Below are positions 20,838 through 32,441 of a stretch of DNA of 64,000 nt, one piece after another. The notes under the pieces were generated by a model that saw only the letters and a program-made list of their open reading frames with translations, was not told where the DNA came from and did not search any database. The position numbers and the translations under genes are program-made. This stretch comes from Odontocerum albicorne (lineage: Eukaryota > Arthropoda > Insecta > Trichoptera > Odontoceridae): positions 19,778,103 through 19,842,102 of the forward strand of contig OX463854.1 in NCBI GenBank assembly GCA_949825065.1, read 5' to 3'. Within the stretch, counting starts at the first letter, position 1, and every line of letters begins with the position of its first letter.

Positions 20838-22028
20838 TAATGCCAAGGAAGAGAGAGAATGAAGGACATGGTCGGTGGTATATTTTTACAAATAGTTTAA
20901 GAAAAAAGGTGTTGTTTATTTGGTTTTGTTCATGAAATTTGTACAATCCAAAAACAGTTTGAATTATTTTTGCGACCACGCAGCTACTTTTATTTACCTT
21001 TATCTGGTTGGTTCGAAGAGATTGTCATCTTGCAATAAGTCTATCAGATTTTTTTATCCAACTAAATGCTAAATAAATTAAATATAAAATCACCCCAACA
21101 GTATAATTATATATTCTTAGTTTAATATAAGCATTTTTCCGTTCCATAGACGCTAAAATGACAAATAAAATATTTTAAATAATATGTTTATGTAATTAAT
21201 TAATATTAATGTTATAAAAATGTATTAGGCAAAATTCACTATGTGAAAGGATTTTCGAACTATTCTGTATTAAACACTTCCAATTTTTCACCCAAAGATT
21301 TTTTTTCGAATAGGAAAGTTTGAAAATGTTTTCATAGATCATAACAGTCTTCTATGCAAGTATTTTTGTAGAGTTCCTTCTATACACTGACACTTAGTGC
21401 CATTTAATATAAGGAACTTGAACATCTACAGATGTTGGTATGTACAGGGTGTTCAGGAACCAATCCCTCAAAAATACCGATGGACGAATGTAACATATTG
21501 AGTAGATTATTTTACGTATTGATGAAAATATTTTTCCTATGTTTATATACATAAAAATATTTCGTAAATATCGACTACAAACTTTGTTATCAGACTATTG
21601 ACATAACAAATAATATCTACTTAATAAATGTCAGGCAATCAGTGACGAGGTTGACCAAATCTGCCAAGTCATACCAACAAATAACCCAGCGGCTCGGCAC
21701 TGTAATCTAGCTGAGCAAGATGTACGAGTATCAGCACACTACCACTCAGTCGGTTAGAACTCATCGTCTTGACGAGACGCGTTGGTCAACTGCAGGACAA
21801 CAGGTAATATAAAATATTTTATATACATATTGTAATATTATTACATTCAAGTATTCTAGGTTTTGAGGACGATAGTGCAATACTTAAAATCCATTACCAA
21901 TACATTATCGTTAAATAGATTGTTTAAAAATACAATGTATTATTCATTCAGAATACTCCATGTTTGACATTTCCTAATTTTACGACATGAAGTATTCAGG
22001 AATATTTATTTTATATCACTTGTGATTA
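20838..22028. other. Intergenic upstream of the GST, possible leader exon
   Basis: No coding sequence recognised. A GC-richer stretch near 21640-21803 ends in ACAACAG|GTAATA, a good splice donor at 21804, and could be a non-coding first exon for the GST. TACGAGTA at 21723-21730. Confidence 0.35.
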
Positions 22029-22324
22029 ACTCGTGTAACACCCGAGGATTGGGTGATATTGATATTGGATCTTTATAAGAGGAGTTGAGGAGCTCACATT
22101 TTACTCGTGTAACACCCGAGGATTGGGTGATATTGATATTGGATCTTTATAAGAGGAGTTGAGGAGCTCACATTTTACTCGTGTAACACCCGAGGATTGG
22201 GTGATATTGATATTGGATCTTTATAAGAGGAGTTGAGGAGCTCACATTTTACTCGTGTAACACCCGAGGATTGGGTGATATTGATATTGGATCTTTATAA
22301 GAGGAGTTGAGGAGCTCATATTTT
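22029..22324. repeat. 74-bp tandem repeat, four copies
   Basis: Units begin ACTCGTGTAACACCCGAGG at 22029, 22103, 22177 and 22251 and are essentially identical; only the last drifts at its end. About 1.4 kb upstream of the GST start codon. Confidence 0.95.
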
Positions 22325-22966
22325 ATAAATATGTTATAAAAATGTCATTTTTGTAAAACAGTAATGTTTAAAATTATGGGTGCTTGGACTGTATGATAAT
22401 TTATTAATTTTTAAGGGACCTACCCTCTGGGAGGCGTGTTAAATAGGGATTGACTGAGCCTCTTAGGATAAACCTTTTTATTGAGGTAAATTAAATAAAT
22501 AGACCCAGTTATTTTAATAAACATTTTTGACTTTATATTCCTACTACCTTGAATCTCGGACCATAGGAATAACTAGTATTACATACTACCACCTTACTAT
22601 CCTTACACTTAATTTAGTATATTTTTTATTTATTTTACAATAGGTACATTATCAATATCGACCATTAAAAAAAATATTCAAATTTTAGTGGGCAATCAAT
22701 ACAGAACACAAGATGTTACATAAAGTATAAGATTAAAACATTTATATGATTTATACAAAATAGCAATTAGAGGAAGCACACACATACCACCACACACCAG
22801 GCCAAGTCCCAGGACTGCATTCTACGCATAGAAGGACTCTCAAAAAACATATACACAAAAAATTCGTTTAGCAAAAACGAGAACAAAAATTCATTTGCAT
22901 CATTCACACGTCTCACTAAAATATAAATCAAACCCCTGATCAAGAATAAAAAAAATACCGTGTAAA
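22325..22966. other. Intergenic, nothing clear
   Basis: AT-rich. No supported coding frame on either strand. Confidence 0.4.
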
Positions 22967-23210
22967 AAATGAAGGGACAAAACTCAAAACATACTCGTAT
23001 ACAATAAACATTTAACACATTAAAAATTTAAAATGAAAGGACAAAACTCAACACATACTAGTACACAATAAACATTTATGGTATACACATAAACATTTTT
23101 AAATGAAAGGATAAAACTCAACACATACTCGTGCACAATAAACATTTTACAATGAAAAGACAAAACTCAACACATGTATACAATAAACATTTATAAACAT
23201 TTACATTTCA
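22967..23210. repeat. Degenerate tandem repeat, about four units of 55-70 bp
   Basis: Recurrent phrase GACAAAACTCAACACATAC followed by ACAATAAACATTT, with variable spacing. One unit carries TACTCGTA, others TACTAGTA and TACTCGTG, and the last lacks most of it. Confidence 0.75.
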
Positions 23211-23738
23211 AAATTCGGAAATATAGAAACCAAAACAAAAAAAAATCATTTGAATCGAATACTTGCGCAATATATAATTTGCAAAATTCTTTGTATTATA
23301 TGACAGTAATATTGAGTTCAAATCCTGAGTTTGAGCGCCCTTGATTAGAGTCTGCTCTCTAAATGATGCTGTATAAATTGTCCTTATTACGTAACACTCG
23401 TATACTTTTCATTAAATAAATAAATGAAAAATCTCGCCGTCGCCATGTTATTATGATTTATGTAAATTAAATTAAATTCTTATCTAATTATTGTTTCTCC
23501 TCGCCATTCAATCAATCTTAGGTCTTAGGAGACTGTTTTTTTATTTTTTTATTTAATTAGTTAGTTTATTTGTTAGTGTATTCATTGGTGATTTCATGTA
23601 TCATATGTAATCAGTGGTGTTGATTTTTTTATGTTTTGTTAATTCAAGGGCAACACAAATGATGACTAACGGTACCCAAAGTCACAAGATGGTAGAAAAA
23701 TGTCTAAATTGTGTATTTTCAGATTTCTCTACTTTAAA

Positions 23739-23879
23739 ATGGCTCTGAAACTACACATATCGGACGTCAGTCCTCCTGCCCGTGCCGCCATGATGACGGC
23801 CTCGGCACTCGGTCTGGATGTGACATTGATTCAAGTGGATCTCCTCGCTAAGGACCATTTCAAGCCGGAGTATGTAAAG
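23739..23879 (+). CDS. GST coding exon 1
   Basis: 47 codons, phase 0 at the end, donor AAG|GTGAGA. Encodes the first thioredoxin-fold strand and the catalytic Ser11. An acceptor (TTTTCAG, ending 23721) just upstream shows that the 5' UTR is split by an intron. Confidence 0.92.
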
Positions 23880-26800
23880 GTGAGAACATTTATTTAACAC
23901 TTTTATTGCAGATATAATCTGGCGGGCTTATTGCCAGGCGGTAATCTCTTCCAACCAACCAGACAAAAGTAAATGAAGCAAATTAATTAAAACTCTTTAT
24001 TTTCATCTGGACACGCCTTCCCATGAATGTGCTCAATCTATTCGAGACTCCTAGCATATTTCTCTCCGGCTACGGGAGCTATAATGGCAAATAGTTTAGC
24101 TTCAATATTTCCCTGTGTCCTGTTGTAAACTTTGAGGTTACTTATGTAATTACGTATGTTACATTATATTTATTTATTTTATAAAGATTATATATCATAT
24201 GCATATAGGTTAAATCCAATCACGTACAAAGCTTAAATTGAATTATGTATAGTTACGAGAAATATAAATTGAAGAAAGAATTGTTAAGCCTAAATAACTA
24301 ACTTTTATTGCTATCTCGTAAGACAGCTTAAAATACTTTCTTTAAGATAATTTTCTTAAATAATGAAGATGACAATATCCGAGGCCCTATTAAAAAAAGA
24401 AAGCCCGTGTAATGAAGGAAGAGCTATTGGAAAGTTAGTTGTAATTATCACTAGTTAAAATTAATATTTCTATACCTCGAATAGTTCTCAGGAACATAAA
24501 AATTTATATTTTTCAACATTATTGGATTTGATGTTGCTCCCGTCAGTAACTTAAAGATATAACATGAGAACCTAACATCCCTCTTTACGCTTGAAGGTAG
24601 TATTTCAACATACCTAGAAGAAACCTTATGAGAACAAAGCACTCTCAGCAAGGTGAATAACCTAAAAAAAAAACAAAAATATAGGATAGAGCCACGAGTA
24701 GAAATCACACTCACGTAAGTAAATATATCTCAAAAATGTATATCAGACTTTCTTCATCCTTAAAGAGTAACGAATCCCCAGCGAGCTCCAGACCAAAACT
24801 CCACATTTTAACTTTGTACGTACCAACGCACTGTAGAGGGATCCGAGAACCTAACCCCAAAAATCCCAATACTTTGTAACCAACCAGACTCATAGAGTTC
24901 CCCCGCATAAGGACAAAATGAGAGCCTACTGTTAAAATGAAAACCGAAGTCTTTGATGAATTCTACTCTTTGAATTATAAGACCGTTATAAGAGAATCTA
25001 TAGTATTTTAAAATCAATGTTCTGTAAAAAGAAACTAAAGTTTATATTTCGAAATATTGAAAATAAGTCTATTTATTTCAGTTCCACTTATGCGGTTCTG
25101 CTATAAAAATTAAGTCAATAATTTCCGAAGAAATCCTGTATTCCGCCTTTCATGGTACTATATATCTTCGAATCAGATAGATTGGCTTCTCCGACCTACT
25201 GCCGTAAAATAATAGTTTGACTGCAAATCAAGCTTTTAGCGAAGCTCTGCTATTTTATATCGGGCCCAAAGCCGCTTTCTTAGTACATTTACTACGCTGT
25301 GCTGCGCTGCGAGTGTATTTATTTTTTAAAGAAAATATTTAATCTCGATATATTTTGTTGATTTGAAACTACAGTTTTTTGCCGTTTAAGTTGAGGCTTA
25401 GTTTAGTTTTACCGTCATTGAGGCAAGTTGGCTAACTGAGTGACTATGTATTAATTAATAACCAAATTAAATAAAGCTTTAGTTCAGGTTCACCGTCCTT
25501 GAGGCGAATTGGCTAAATGAGTGACAACGTATTAATTACTTGTCCAATTAAATAGAGCTTTAGTTTAGGTTAATCGTCATTGAGGCGAGTTGGCTAACTG
25601 AGTGACAATGTTTTAATTACTAACCAAATTAAATAGAGATTTAGTTTAGGTTCACTGTCTTTGAGGCGAATTCGCTAACTGAGTGACAACGTACGAGTAT
25701 TAATTACTTATCCAATTAAATTGAGCTTTAGTTTAGGTTAACCGTCATTGAGGCGAGTTGGCTAACTGAGTGACAATGTTTTAATTACTAACCAAATTAA
25801 ATAGAGCTTTAGTTTAGGTTCACTGTCCTTGAGGCGAATTCGCTAACTGAGTGATAACGTACGAGTATTAATTACTTATCCAATTAAATTGAGCTTTAGT
25901 TTAGGTTAACCGTCATTGAGGCGAGTTGGCTAACTGAGTGACAACGTATTAATTACTAAGCCAATTAAATAGAGCTTAAGTTTAGTTAAAACATTAATTG
26001 AGTTGGATGTGTGAGGGTTAATATTGGCATTCGAATATTTATAAGATTTTTAAAGTATAAAGTAAGAGTGTGTAATGCGGTAGGGTGGTAAGTCTTATGA
26101 GGCTAATACAAAATACTCGTACACCCATGCCACACTTTGCGGACTCTGTTAACGGAATTTCGATATAACGGAACTAAAACTACAATCACAAATTCACTTT
26201 ACGCAAAATAAATCGATACACGGAATGTTTTAAAATTGAAAATCAAATGAAGATTTGCGCGAAATCGATAAAAATCGTATATGCTACTTTCTTAGATGAG
26301 GTGACAAAAATAATATAATTAATTCTGGGCACCGTTTTCACCAAGTCCACAAACAAACAATATAATTTTTTATTTGTTAAACGTATCGTGTGTTATCATG
26401 CGAAAATATGAAAATATTTGACGACCCATTCAAAAATACAATCTGACCCAATTTCCGGTCAAGCCCCAGACCCATAGGTTAAAAGCAACGATTGGGGAAA
26501 TGGTTTAATTAACATTTATTTTTGCAGAAAAATCCCCAACACACAGTGCCAATGCTTGAAGATGGAGACTTTGTTGTGTGGGATAGGTACGTCTGCATGT
26601 TGTTACTATTTTATTACTGAAGGTATTCGTCAGATTCATGTGATTTAAGTTCGAAAATATCTAAAAACCAGTTTCAAACCCTAAAATTTTTTCTCGAGAT
26701 ATTAGTTTGAATATACAAGCTTATAATTAGACCAAAGATAACGATTTAAAAACTCTTTGAATTTATTTGATTGTAGCATCTAATTTGTTCGTTGACCATT

Positions 26801-29800
26801 ACAATTTCAAAAGCAACTTTTGAAATTGTAATGGTCAACGAACATTCAATGTCGAATGAGTTTTGTTTGCATTACTAAGTGTATAAGTGCTCTAAATAGT
26901 GGTGTTTACACAGCTCACACATTCTTACCATAATGAAATTTATCTTGTAAATTCAACTAACCTGGTTTGTTTCCACACATTAGGTGCTCTTTAAAAGTTT
27001 TTATCTTTTGAAGAGCATTCATCGTGTTGAAAAAAACCAGAAATATGTAACATAAACAACGTAGGATTTCAATATTTTTTTCCAACGTATGATATGAGTA
27101 TTATATTGCCCAGACCTTTTGATATCTCAACTCTCTCAAATGTAGTTTTTCCCAATGACTTAATGTCTTTTTCTCGGTCGATTATTCATCATTGAGCGTC
27201 GTGATATCTTTTGTCTATCTGCCTAACTTTGTCCACGACGATTCTATACCTCTCCTTTTTTAGGACCTCTTGCAGTGCTGCCGTCACAGGGGCCCCTGTT
27301 GCGTTCCTGACTTGGTCAGTCTATTAGGTTAACGGTCTACCACTGTCTTGTTATCTCTCCACGCTGTTTGTCAGCACTTCCGAATTCTCCTTTTCTCTGC
27401 ATACTAATTGTAATTCAGTGTTTATACTCGTATATTTATAATGTAGTGGTCACACGTTATCATAAGTTTTGATAACGAAGAATTGTCTTCAAGTGCTTCC
27501 TAAATATTGTATTGTATTATACTTTTGTTGTTTACAGTACAACCTGGCGGGTTTATTGCCATGTGGCAATATTTTCTAGCCAACCAGAAAGATGTTAAAG
27601 AGGTATTCAGTGAAAATCAGACTGGAACCTTTTTCGAAATCGAAGCCATGCTGTAAGACAAACGATTTATCAACTAGGTCACAGCCATCGTTTTATCTCA
27701 GAGGAAATATTTACTTTAATTGTTAAATTAAAATTTATGGTATACTTAACACATTTTATAGGTGCCTCACTTCGGCCACTGACATATATCATAAAACATG
27801 AACAAGTAAATAAAAATATAAAGCAAATTATGAATAAATATATTTTTTTCTAGCCACGCCATAGCAGCTTACTTAGTGGATAAATATGGTAAAGATGAAT
27901 CCATGTATCCAAAGGATCTGCAGAAGAGAGCCATCGTTGATCAGAGGCTTCACTTTGACTCCGGGGTTCTATTCTCGAAGCTTCGGCAATTGGCAGTAAG
28001 TAGATTTTTATGTATTCATTTTTAGCCGATTGCTTTTAATTTAGATTTTCATCTAAAATCCAAAATAATCTTCAAGGTAAAATCAGAAAAATGGAGACGA
28101 AGTCTTCTTTAAACTCGAAAAACTAGGATTTTTGTACTTAGAGCTTAAAAATATATTATTCATCTCCATACCCAGATAAATTGAATCAGACGATGCTGGT
28201 CCCAAGTCCAGATGAAAGAGGATGGACTATATTTATATTTACCTTCCTAGCCTATACATTGATTTTATATCCTTAATTCTTGAAGTATTAAAGAATGCCG
28301 AATTTGCAGTAGCCAACCTCTTTGTGACGCTTCAATTTGTTTTCCCCATCCTTGTCCATAATGACACCCAACTCCTTGTGCTATCGGATCTAGTGCAGCT
28401 GCGTGGCTGGTGAGTTCTCACATTAAACAAAATGTGCAACAGATCACTCATATTAAACAAACTCCATAACATAGCCCCCTGTACCCTTCAAGTAGGATTT
28501 AATTCCTCAGAAATCACCACATCACTATTGATTTATTCGTAAAGTTTTCATTTATACGTATATCCGAATTGGTGATCGAAAACGTTAAAGAGCGTGATTT
28601 ACAGCGGCCTCTGGTTCCGAGGTGCGCTGATCACCAACGCACCTCTACACGCTGAGCGAATATGAAATATAGCTGTCTCACGGTTTACTGTATGTCTCTG
28701 TCTGCCCTATAAGAATTTGCGTTTCCGTCCGGTGCGTATTGGATATCGCTCCGGTAGTATTGGCAAACTTGGCCGGTCAATTTGAAAGGAATATTTTTTT
28801 TTAAATTTTACTTTAATTCTTTTTTAATTTTCCCTTAAATAAAAATACTCGTACTATTTGTCAGTATTCTTAGACATATTTAATCTATACAAATATTTAA
28901 CATTTTTGGAAGTCATGTTTGCGAACATATAATTTAATTATTGCGAATTATTTCTCCGGTTCAGCGTACCAACGCACCTCCAGATCAGCCGCCGCTGGCG
29001 GCTGATAACATTGTTTTCGTCTCCAAGCTTCCGGGTTAAGAACTACTGAAGTGGGCACGAGACTCACCATCGTAAGTGTTTGAAATTCAAGACCGCTAGC
29101 ACACGTGTAGCGCGTGCAGGTTTTTTTAAAACCAGTCGAACTCTAAAACCAAACTATCGGAAATCGAACTAGAAACTCTCGGGAGGAAGTCGAGTGTTTT
29201 ATCAACTACGCACGCAAGTCGTTACTTTAAAATAGAGTTGTAATATGTTACTCGTAGAAAGGTCTGGAATGGTTTGTCCGTGTTAGTTGTATGCCTGTTT
29301 TATTATCATTATTTTGTATTATAATCATATTGCTCTTTTATGATAATGGATCCGAGAAAGATACTATTACTTAGAAAGGTCTGGAATGGTTTGTCCGTGT
29401 TAGTTGTATGCCTGTTTTATTATCATTATTTTGTATTATAATCATATTGCTCTTTTATGATAATGGATCCGAGAAAGATACTATTACTTAGAAAGGTCTG
29501 GAATGGTTTGTCCGTGTTAGTTGTATGCCTGTTTTATTATCATTATTTTGTATTATAATCATATTGCTCTTTTATGATAATGGATCCGAGAAAGATACTA
29601 TTACTTAGAAAGGTCTGGAATGGTTTGTCCGTGTTAGTTGTATGCCTGTTTTATTATCATTATTTTGTATTATAATCATATTGCTCTTTTATGATAATGG
29701 ATCCGAGAAAGATACTATTACTTAGAAAGGTCTGGAATGGTTTGTCCGTGTTAGTTGTATGCCTGTTTTATTATCATTATTTTGTATTATAATCATATTG

Positions 29801-32110
29801 CTCTTTTATGATAATGGATCCGAGAAAGATACTATTACTTAGAAAGGTCTGGAATGGTTTGTCCGTGTTAGTTGTATGCCTGTTTTATTATCATTATTTT
29901 GTATTATAATCATATTGCTCTTTTATGATAATGGATCCGAGAAAGATACTATTACTTAGAAAGGTCTGGAATGGTTTGTCCGTGTTAGTTGTATGCCTGT
30001 TTTATTATCATTATTTTGTATTATAATCATATTGCTCTTTTATGATAATGGATCCGAGAAAGATACTATTACTTAGAAAGTCTCTACTTTAAAAATGAAT
30101 AAGAATATTCTTACCAAAAGTTTTTGAGGACAACTTCAAAATCTCATTAAGATTTCTCGTCCATTTCTTTCAGTCACTTTTTGGTTTCGCCTTTAATTTT
30201 GAAATCATTCACCATCGTGTCTAGAATCATGGCCCTTTGTGAGCTTTAGGTTAATGAGCCGCTCTCATCGATATTCCTGTATTCCTTACAATTTCGTTCC
30301 ACAGGCTGTTGCCTAAGATTTAAAGAATTTCACACGCCATACCGCCATCGAAGCCCTTGATCATTTAATAGGTTTTGTTGATTCCAGTGTTTCTTTATAC
30401 GCTCCTCTCGATACACTTTTTTTATTCCAAGTATCCCATCCATTTGAGGCTGCTTGACTTTATGAGGGATACCAAATCAAGGCTTTTTTATCACACCCCA
30501 AATATTTACAAAATGATAATAAATGTTTGTAATTTCAGGTGAGCATAATATATGGCAACACATCGAAGGCACAAAAAGAAGACATCGATTTCATAGAAGA
30601 GAACTATGGCTTCCTAGAGGCCTTCTTGCAGGGTAATACATTCCTGACTGGAGAAGAGCTTACCATAGCTGATCTGTGCATTGTTACTTCAATGGGGGGG
30701 CTCAGTGTATTGGTGCCAGTTGACCCAAAAAGGTTTATATTTAATATCATCTACTTTAATAGTCACCATTTATGCCGAGATTAACCAAATTAATAAGTTA
30801 CAACTAAACATTATTCATAAATGAAATAATTATTTGAATTATGGTAGCATGCGCTGTTTTTGTTATATTTGGTGTACAGCAGGACCAACATACCAACATG
30901 AAATAACAATCTTACAGAGCAAGGCAACGACGACTTGCTTCTCACCTCAGAACAGCATATCTCAGCTTGACGCTTTAATAAGAAATTTTGCGACAAATAC
31001 TCTATCAACGTTATTTCAAAACTATTATCAATGTTATCAGTGTCAAAGTTTTCAAGGACAAATATTAAAAAAATTGTTACTTTGGTAATGTTTTGAGTGC
31101 TTTGGAGATAAATAATCTACCCAAAACATAAAGATTATTTTTATGTTCAAATATACATTTTTAAGCAAAAAAAAGTAAAACCGACCACAAAGTGTGAAAA
31201 ATATTTCTACTTATATGTGAAAGAGAAATGTAGGAATGGAAAATAATAAAATCTTTGACTCTTAATGCTAACCGAACTTATCTGCCTTAGAGCCTTACAT
31301 AAAGTCTTAGGATACGCATATGCCTAGTTCGACAGAGTTAGTTTATGATAAGTACAATATTAGATAAAATCTAAGGATAGGTATTAGTCTAGTTCGACAG
31401 TTAGTTTAATAAGTAAGTATTGTATAAAACTTAAGGATAAGTAATAGCCTAGTTAGACCGAATTAGTTTAAGTATTAGATAAAACCTAAGGATATGCCTA
31501 GTTAAACAGAGTTAGTTTGAGTATTATATGAAGTCTAAGAATTGGCGTTGACCTAGTTAGACATTATTAGTTTGAGTATTATATGAAGTCTAAGGATTGG
31601 CGTTGACCTAGTTAGACATTATTAGTTTGAGTATTATATGAAGTCTAAGGATTGGCGTTGACCTAGTTAGACATTATTAGTTTGAGTATTACATAAAGCC
31701 TAAGGATAGGCTACTTAGACAAAGTTGATTTGATTATTATATAAAGCCCTAAGATTAGCTTTAATCTAGTGTTAGAGTATTATATAAACCCTTAGGATTG
31801 GCATTGTTCTAGTTCGAGTATTACTAAAACCCTTAGCATTAGTCTAATTAGATAGAGTAAATTTGAGCTTTACATAAAACCAATATAGGCATAAGAATCG
31901 TGATAACTAGGCACTAGCCTAAATATACATAATTCGCTTCATTATTTCTTTCCATTTGATAAAATTGGCACTTGTATTATTGAAGACAAATGCTGTTTAA
32001 TATGCAGTTCTTTTAAGAATTAAACCTTTACTAGAATGACATTATGACTTATAGATAATGACCGAAATTATTTAATATATAATACATTCTAATTGTGAAT
32101 GTCTCTCCTC

Positions 32111-32203
<93 letters not shown>

Positions 32204-32381
32204 ACGTATTTTTGTTTGTCGTTCTTGCGTGAAAATTCCTTTTTTCCACAGGTTCCCACGACTGTCAGATTGGATGAAAAGAATGCAAAAACTGCCATGC
32301 TACCAAAAGGCCAATGTCACCGGCAACAATTTACTGAAGGAAGCATTCCTGAATAAGATGAAGGAAAACTCCAGCAAGTGA
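23739..32381 (+). CDS. Glutathione S-transferase, epsilon class (five coding exons)
   Basis: Spliced coding sequence 23739-23879, 26528-26586, 27854-27995, 30539-30732 and 32252-32381: 666 nt, 221 residues, a normal cytosolic GST length. All introns are GT-AG and the phases match. The N-terminal thioredoxin fold has the DVSPPARA motif with catalytic Ser11, the glutathione-site NPQHTVP with cis-Pro55, and DSHAI (Asp66-Ser67). The alpha-helical domain carries QRLHFDSGVLF, characteristic of insect epsilon/delta enzymes, and the fold motif LTGEELTIADLC. The enzyme joins glutathione to electrophiles in the cytosol, and this class often handles insecticides and plant toxins. An upstream in-frame ATG at 23700 lies before a splice acceptor at 23720-23721, so 23739 is preferred. 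No disabling change was seen. Epsilon rather than delta is likely but not proven. Confidence 0.92.
23913..23969 (-). repeat. SINE 3' tail in GST intron 1
   Basis: Complement of the shared tail: GGTTGGAAGAGATTACCG, then CAATAAGCCCGCCAGATTATA. Same tail as 27538-27690, 43874-44080 and others. Confidence 0.7.
24451..25020 (-). pseudogene. LINE RT C-terminal fragment in GST intron 1
   Basis: Minus-strand pieces read VEFIKDFGFHFNSRLSFCPY (the post-YxDD KYLG-like region) and, downstream in other frames, PSSVKRDVRFSCYIFKLLTG and NINFYVPENYSRYRN, matching the order of insect Jockey-like LINE ends. Several stops and frameshifts. It lies antisense to the GST transcript. Confidence 0.65.
25392..25985. 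repeat. About seven 80-bp tandem repeats, alternating two types
   Basis: Monomers share GAGGCGA(A/G)TT(G/C)GCTAACTGAGTGACAA. Those with GGTTAACCGTCATTGAGG alternate with those with GGTTCACTGTCCTTGAGG, giving a dimeric higher-order unit. Two of the second type carry a TACGAGTA insertion at the same site. Confidence 0.9.
26528..26586 (+). CDS. GST coding exon 2
   Basis: 59 nt, acceptor TTTTTGCAG, donor GATAG|GTACGT. Encodes the NPQHTVP glutathione-binding loop, and ends two bases into the Ser67 codon. Confidence 0.92.
26786..26844. repeat. Perfect 28-bp inverted repeat with 3-base loop
   Basis: Arms 26786-26813 and 26817-26844 are exact complements around CAA, starting TGTTCGTTGACCATTACAAT. 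Inside GST intron 2. Confidence 0.95.
27538..27690 (-). mobile_element. tRNA-derived SINE in GST intron 2
   Basis: On the minus strand: a decayed tRNA-like head, the CCAGTCTGATTTTCAC phrase, then GGTTGGCTAGAAAATATTG and the tail GGCAATAAACCCGCCAGG ending in TTGTACTG. Matches 50963-51120, 43874-44080 and 62745-62920 in layout. Confidence 0.75.
27854..27995 (+). CDS. GST coding exon 3
   Basis: 142 nt, acceptor TTTTTTTCTAG, donor GCA|GTAAGT. Completes Ser67 and encodes AAYLVDKYGKDESMYPKDLQ and the QRLHFDSGVLF helix. Confidence 0.92.
28565..29060. other. Unassigned GC-richer repeat debris in GST intron 3
   Basis: Contains short imperfect hairpins (GAGGTGCG ... CGCACCTC, and GCCGCCGCTGGCGGC) and, at about 29010-29060, a piece of the dispersed family with core GATCGAGCCTTCGG. 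Not assigned to an element. Confidence 0.4.
29128..29225 (-). repeat. tRNA-like SINE head in GST intron 3
   Basis: Minus strand reads TGCGTAGTTGATAAAACAC then AGTTCGATTTCC, spaced like an A box and B box. No tail recognised. Confidence 0.45.
29257..30075. repeat. 117-bp tandem repeat, seven identical copies
   Basis: Units start GAAAGGTCTGGAATGGTTTG at 29257, 29374, 29491, 29608, 29725, 29842 and 29959, and all seven look identical. The array begins directly after a TACTCGTA octamer (29249-29256) and ends with the partial repeat GAAAG. It lies in GST intron 3. Confidence 0.97.
30539..30732 (+). CDS. GST coding exon 4
   Basis: 194 nt, acceptor GTAATTTCAG, donor AAAAG|GTTTAT. Encodes most of the alpha-helical domain including FLEAFLQGNTFLTGEELTIA. 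Confidence 0.92.
31285..31860. repeat. Degenerate 55-bp tandem repeats in GST intron 4
   Basis: About ten units with GTTTGAGTATTATATGAAG, TCTAAGGATTGGC and GACCTAGTTAGAC. Three central units near 31510-31680 are almost identical; outer ones are diverged. Confidence 0.85.
32102..32201 (+). repeat. CT microsatellite
   Basis: About 100 bp of nearly pure (CT)n, ending 50 bp before the acceptor of the last GST exon. Confidence 0.97.
32252..32381 (+). CDS. GST coding exon 5 (last)
   Basis: 130 nt, acceptor TTTTTTCCACAG. Completes an Arg codon, then reads FPRLSDWMKRMQKLP to the C-terminus NKMKENSSK and TGA at 32379-32381. Downstream AATAAA at 32413-32418 and 32436-32441. Confidence 0.93.
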
Positions 32382-32412
32382 AGTTACTACATGAGTACTA
32401 AATATATTGCAT

Positions 32413-32441
32413 AATAAAAAAGAGATTTAAGCATAAATAAA
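32413..32441 (+). promoter_or_regulatory. GST polyadenylation signals
   Basis: Two AATAAA hexamers, 32413-32418 and 32436-32441, 32 and 55 bp after the stop. Confidence 0.75.

Noticed and set aside
23700..23738. Longer GST N-terminus from the ATG at 23700
   Set aside because: A splice acceptor at 23720-23721 lies between that ATG and the conserved start; GSTs of this class begin where 23739 begins.
29257..30075. CRISPR-like array
   Set aside because: The units are contiguous 117-bp tandem copies without variable spacers, in a eukaryotic intron.
32089..32356. Open frames over the CT repeat on both strands
   Set aside because: Low-complexity Ser/Leu or Arg/Glu runs from (CT)n; the real coding sequence there is GST exon 5 in another frame.
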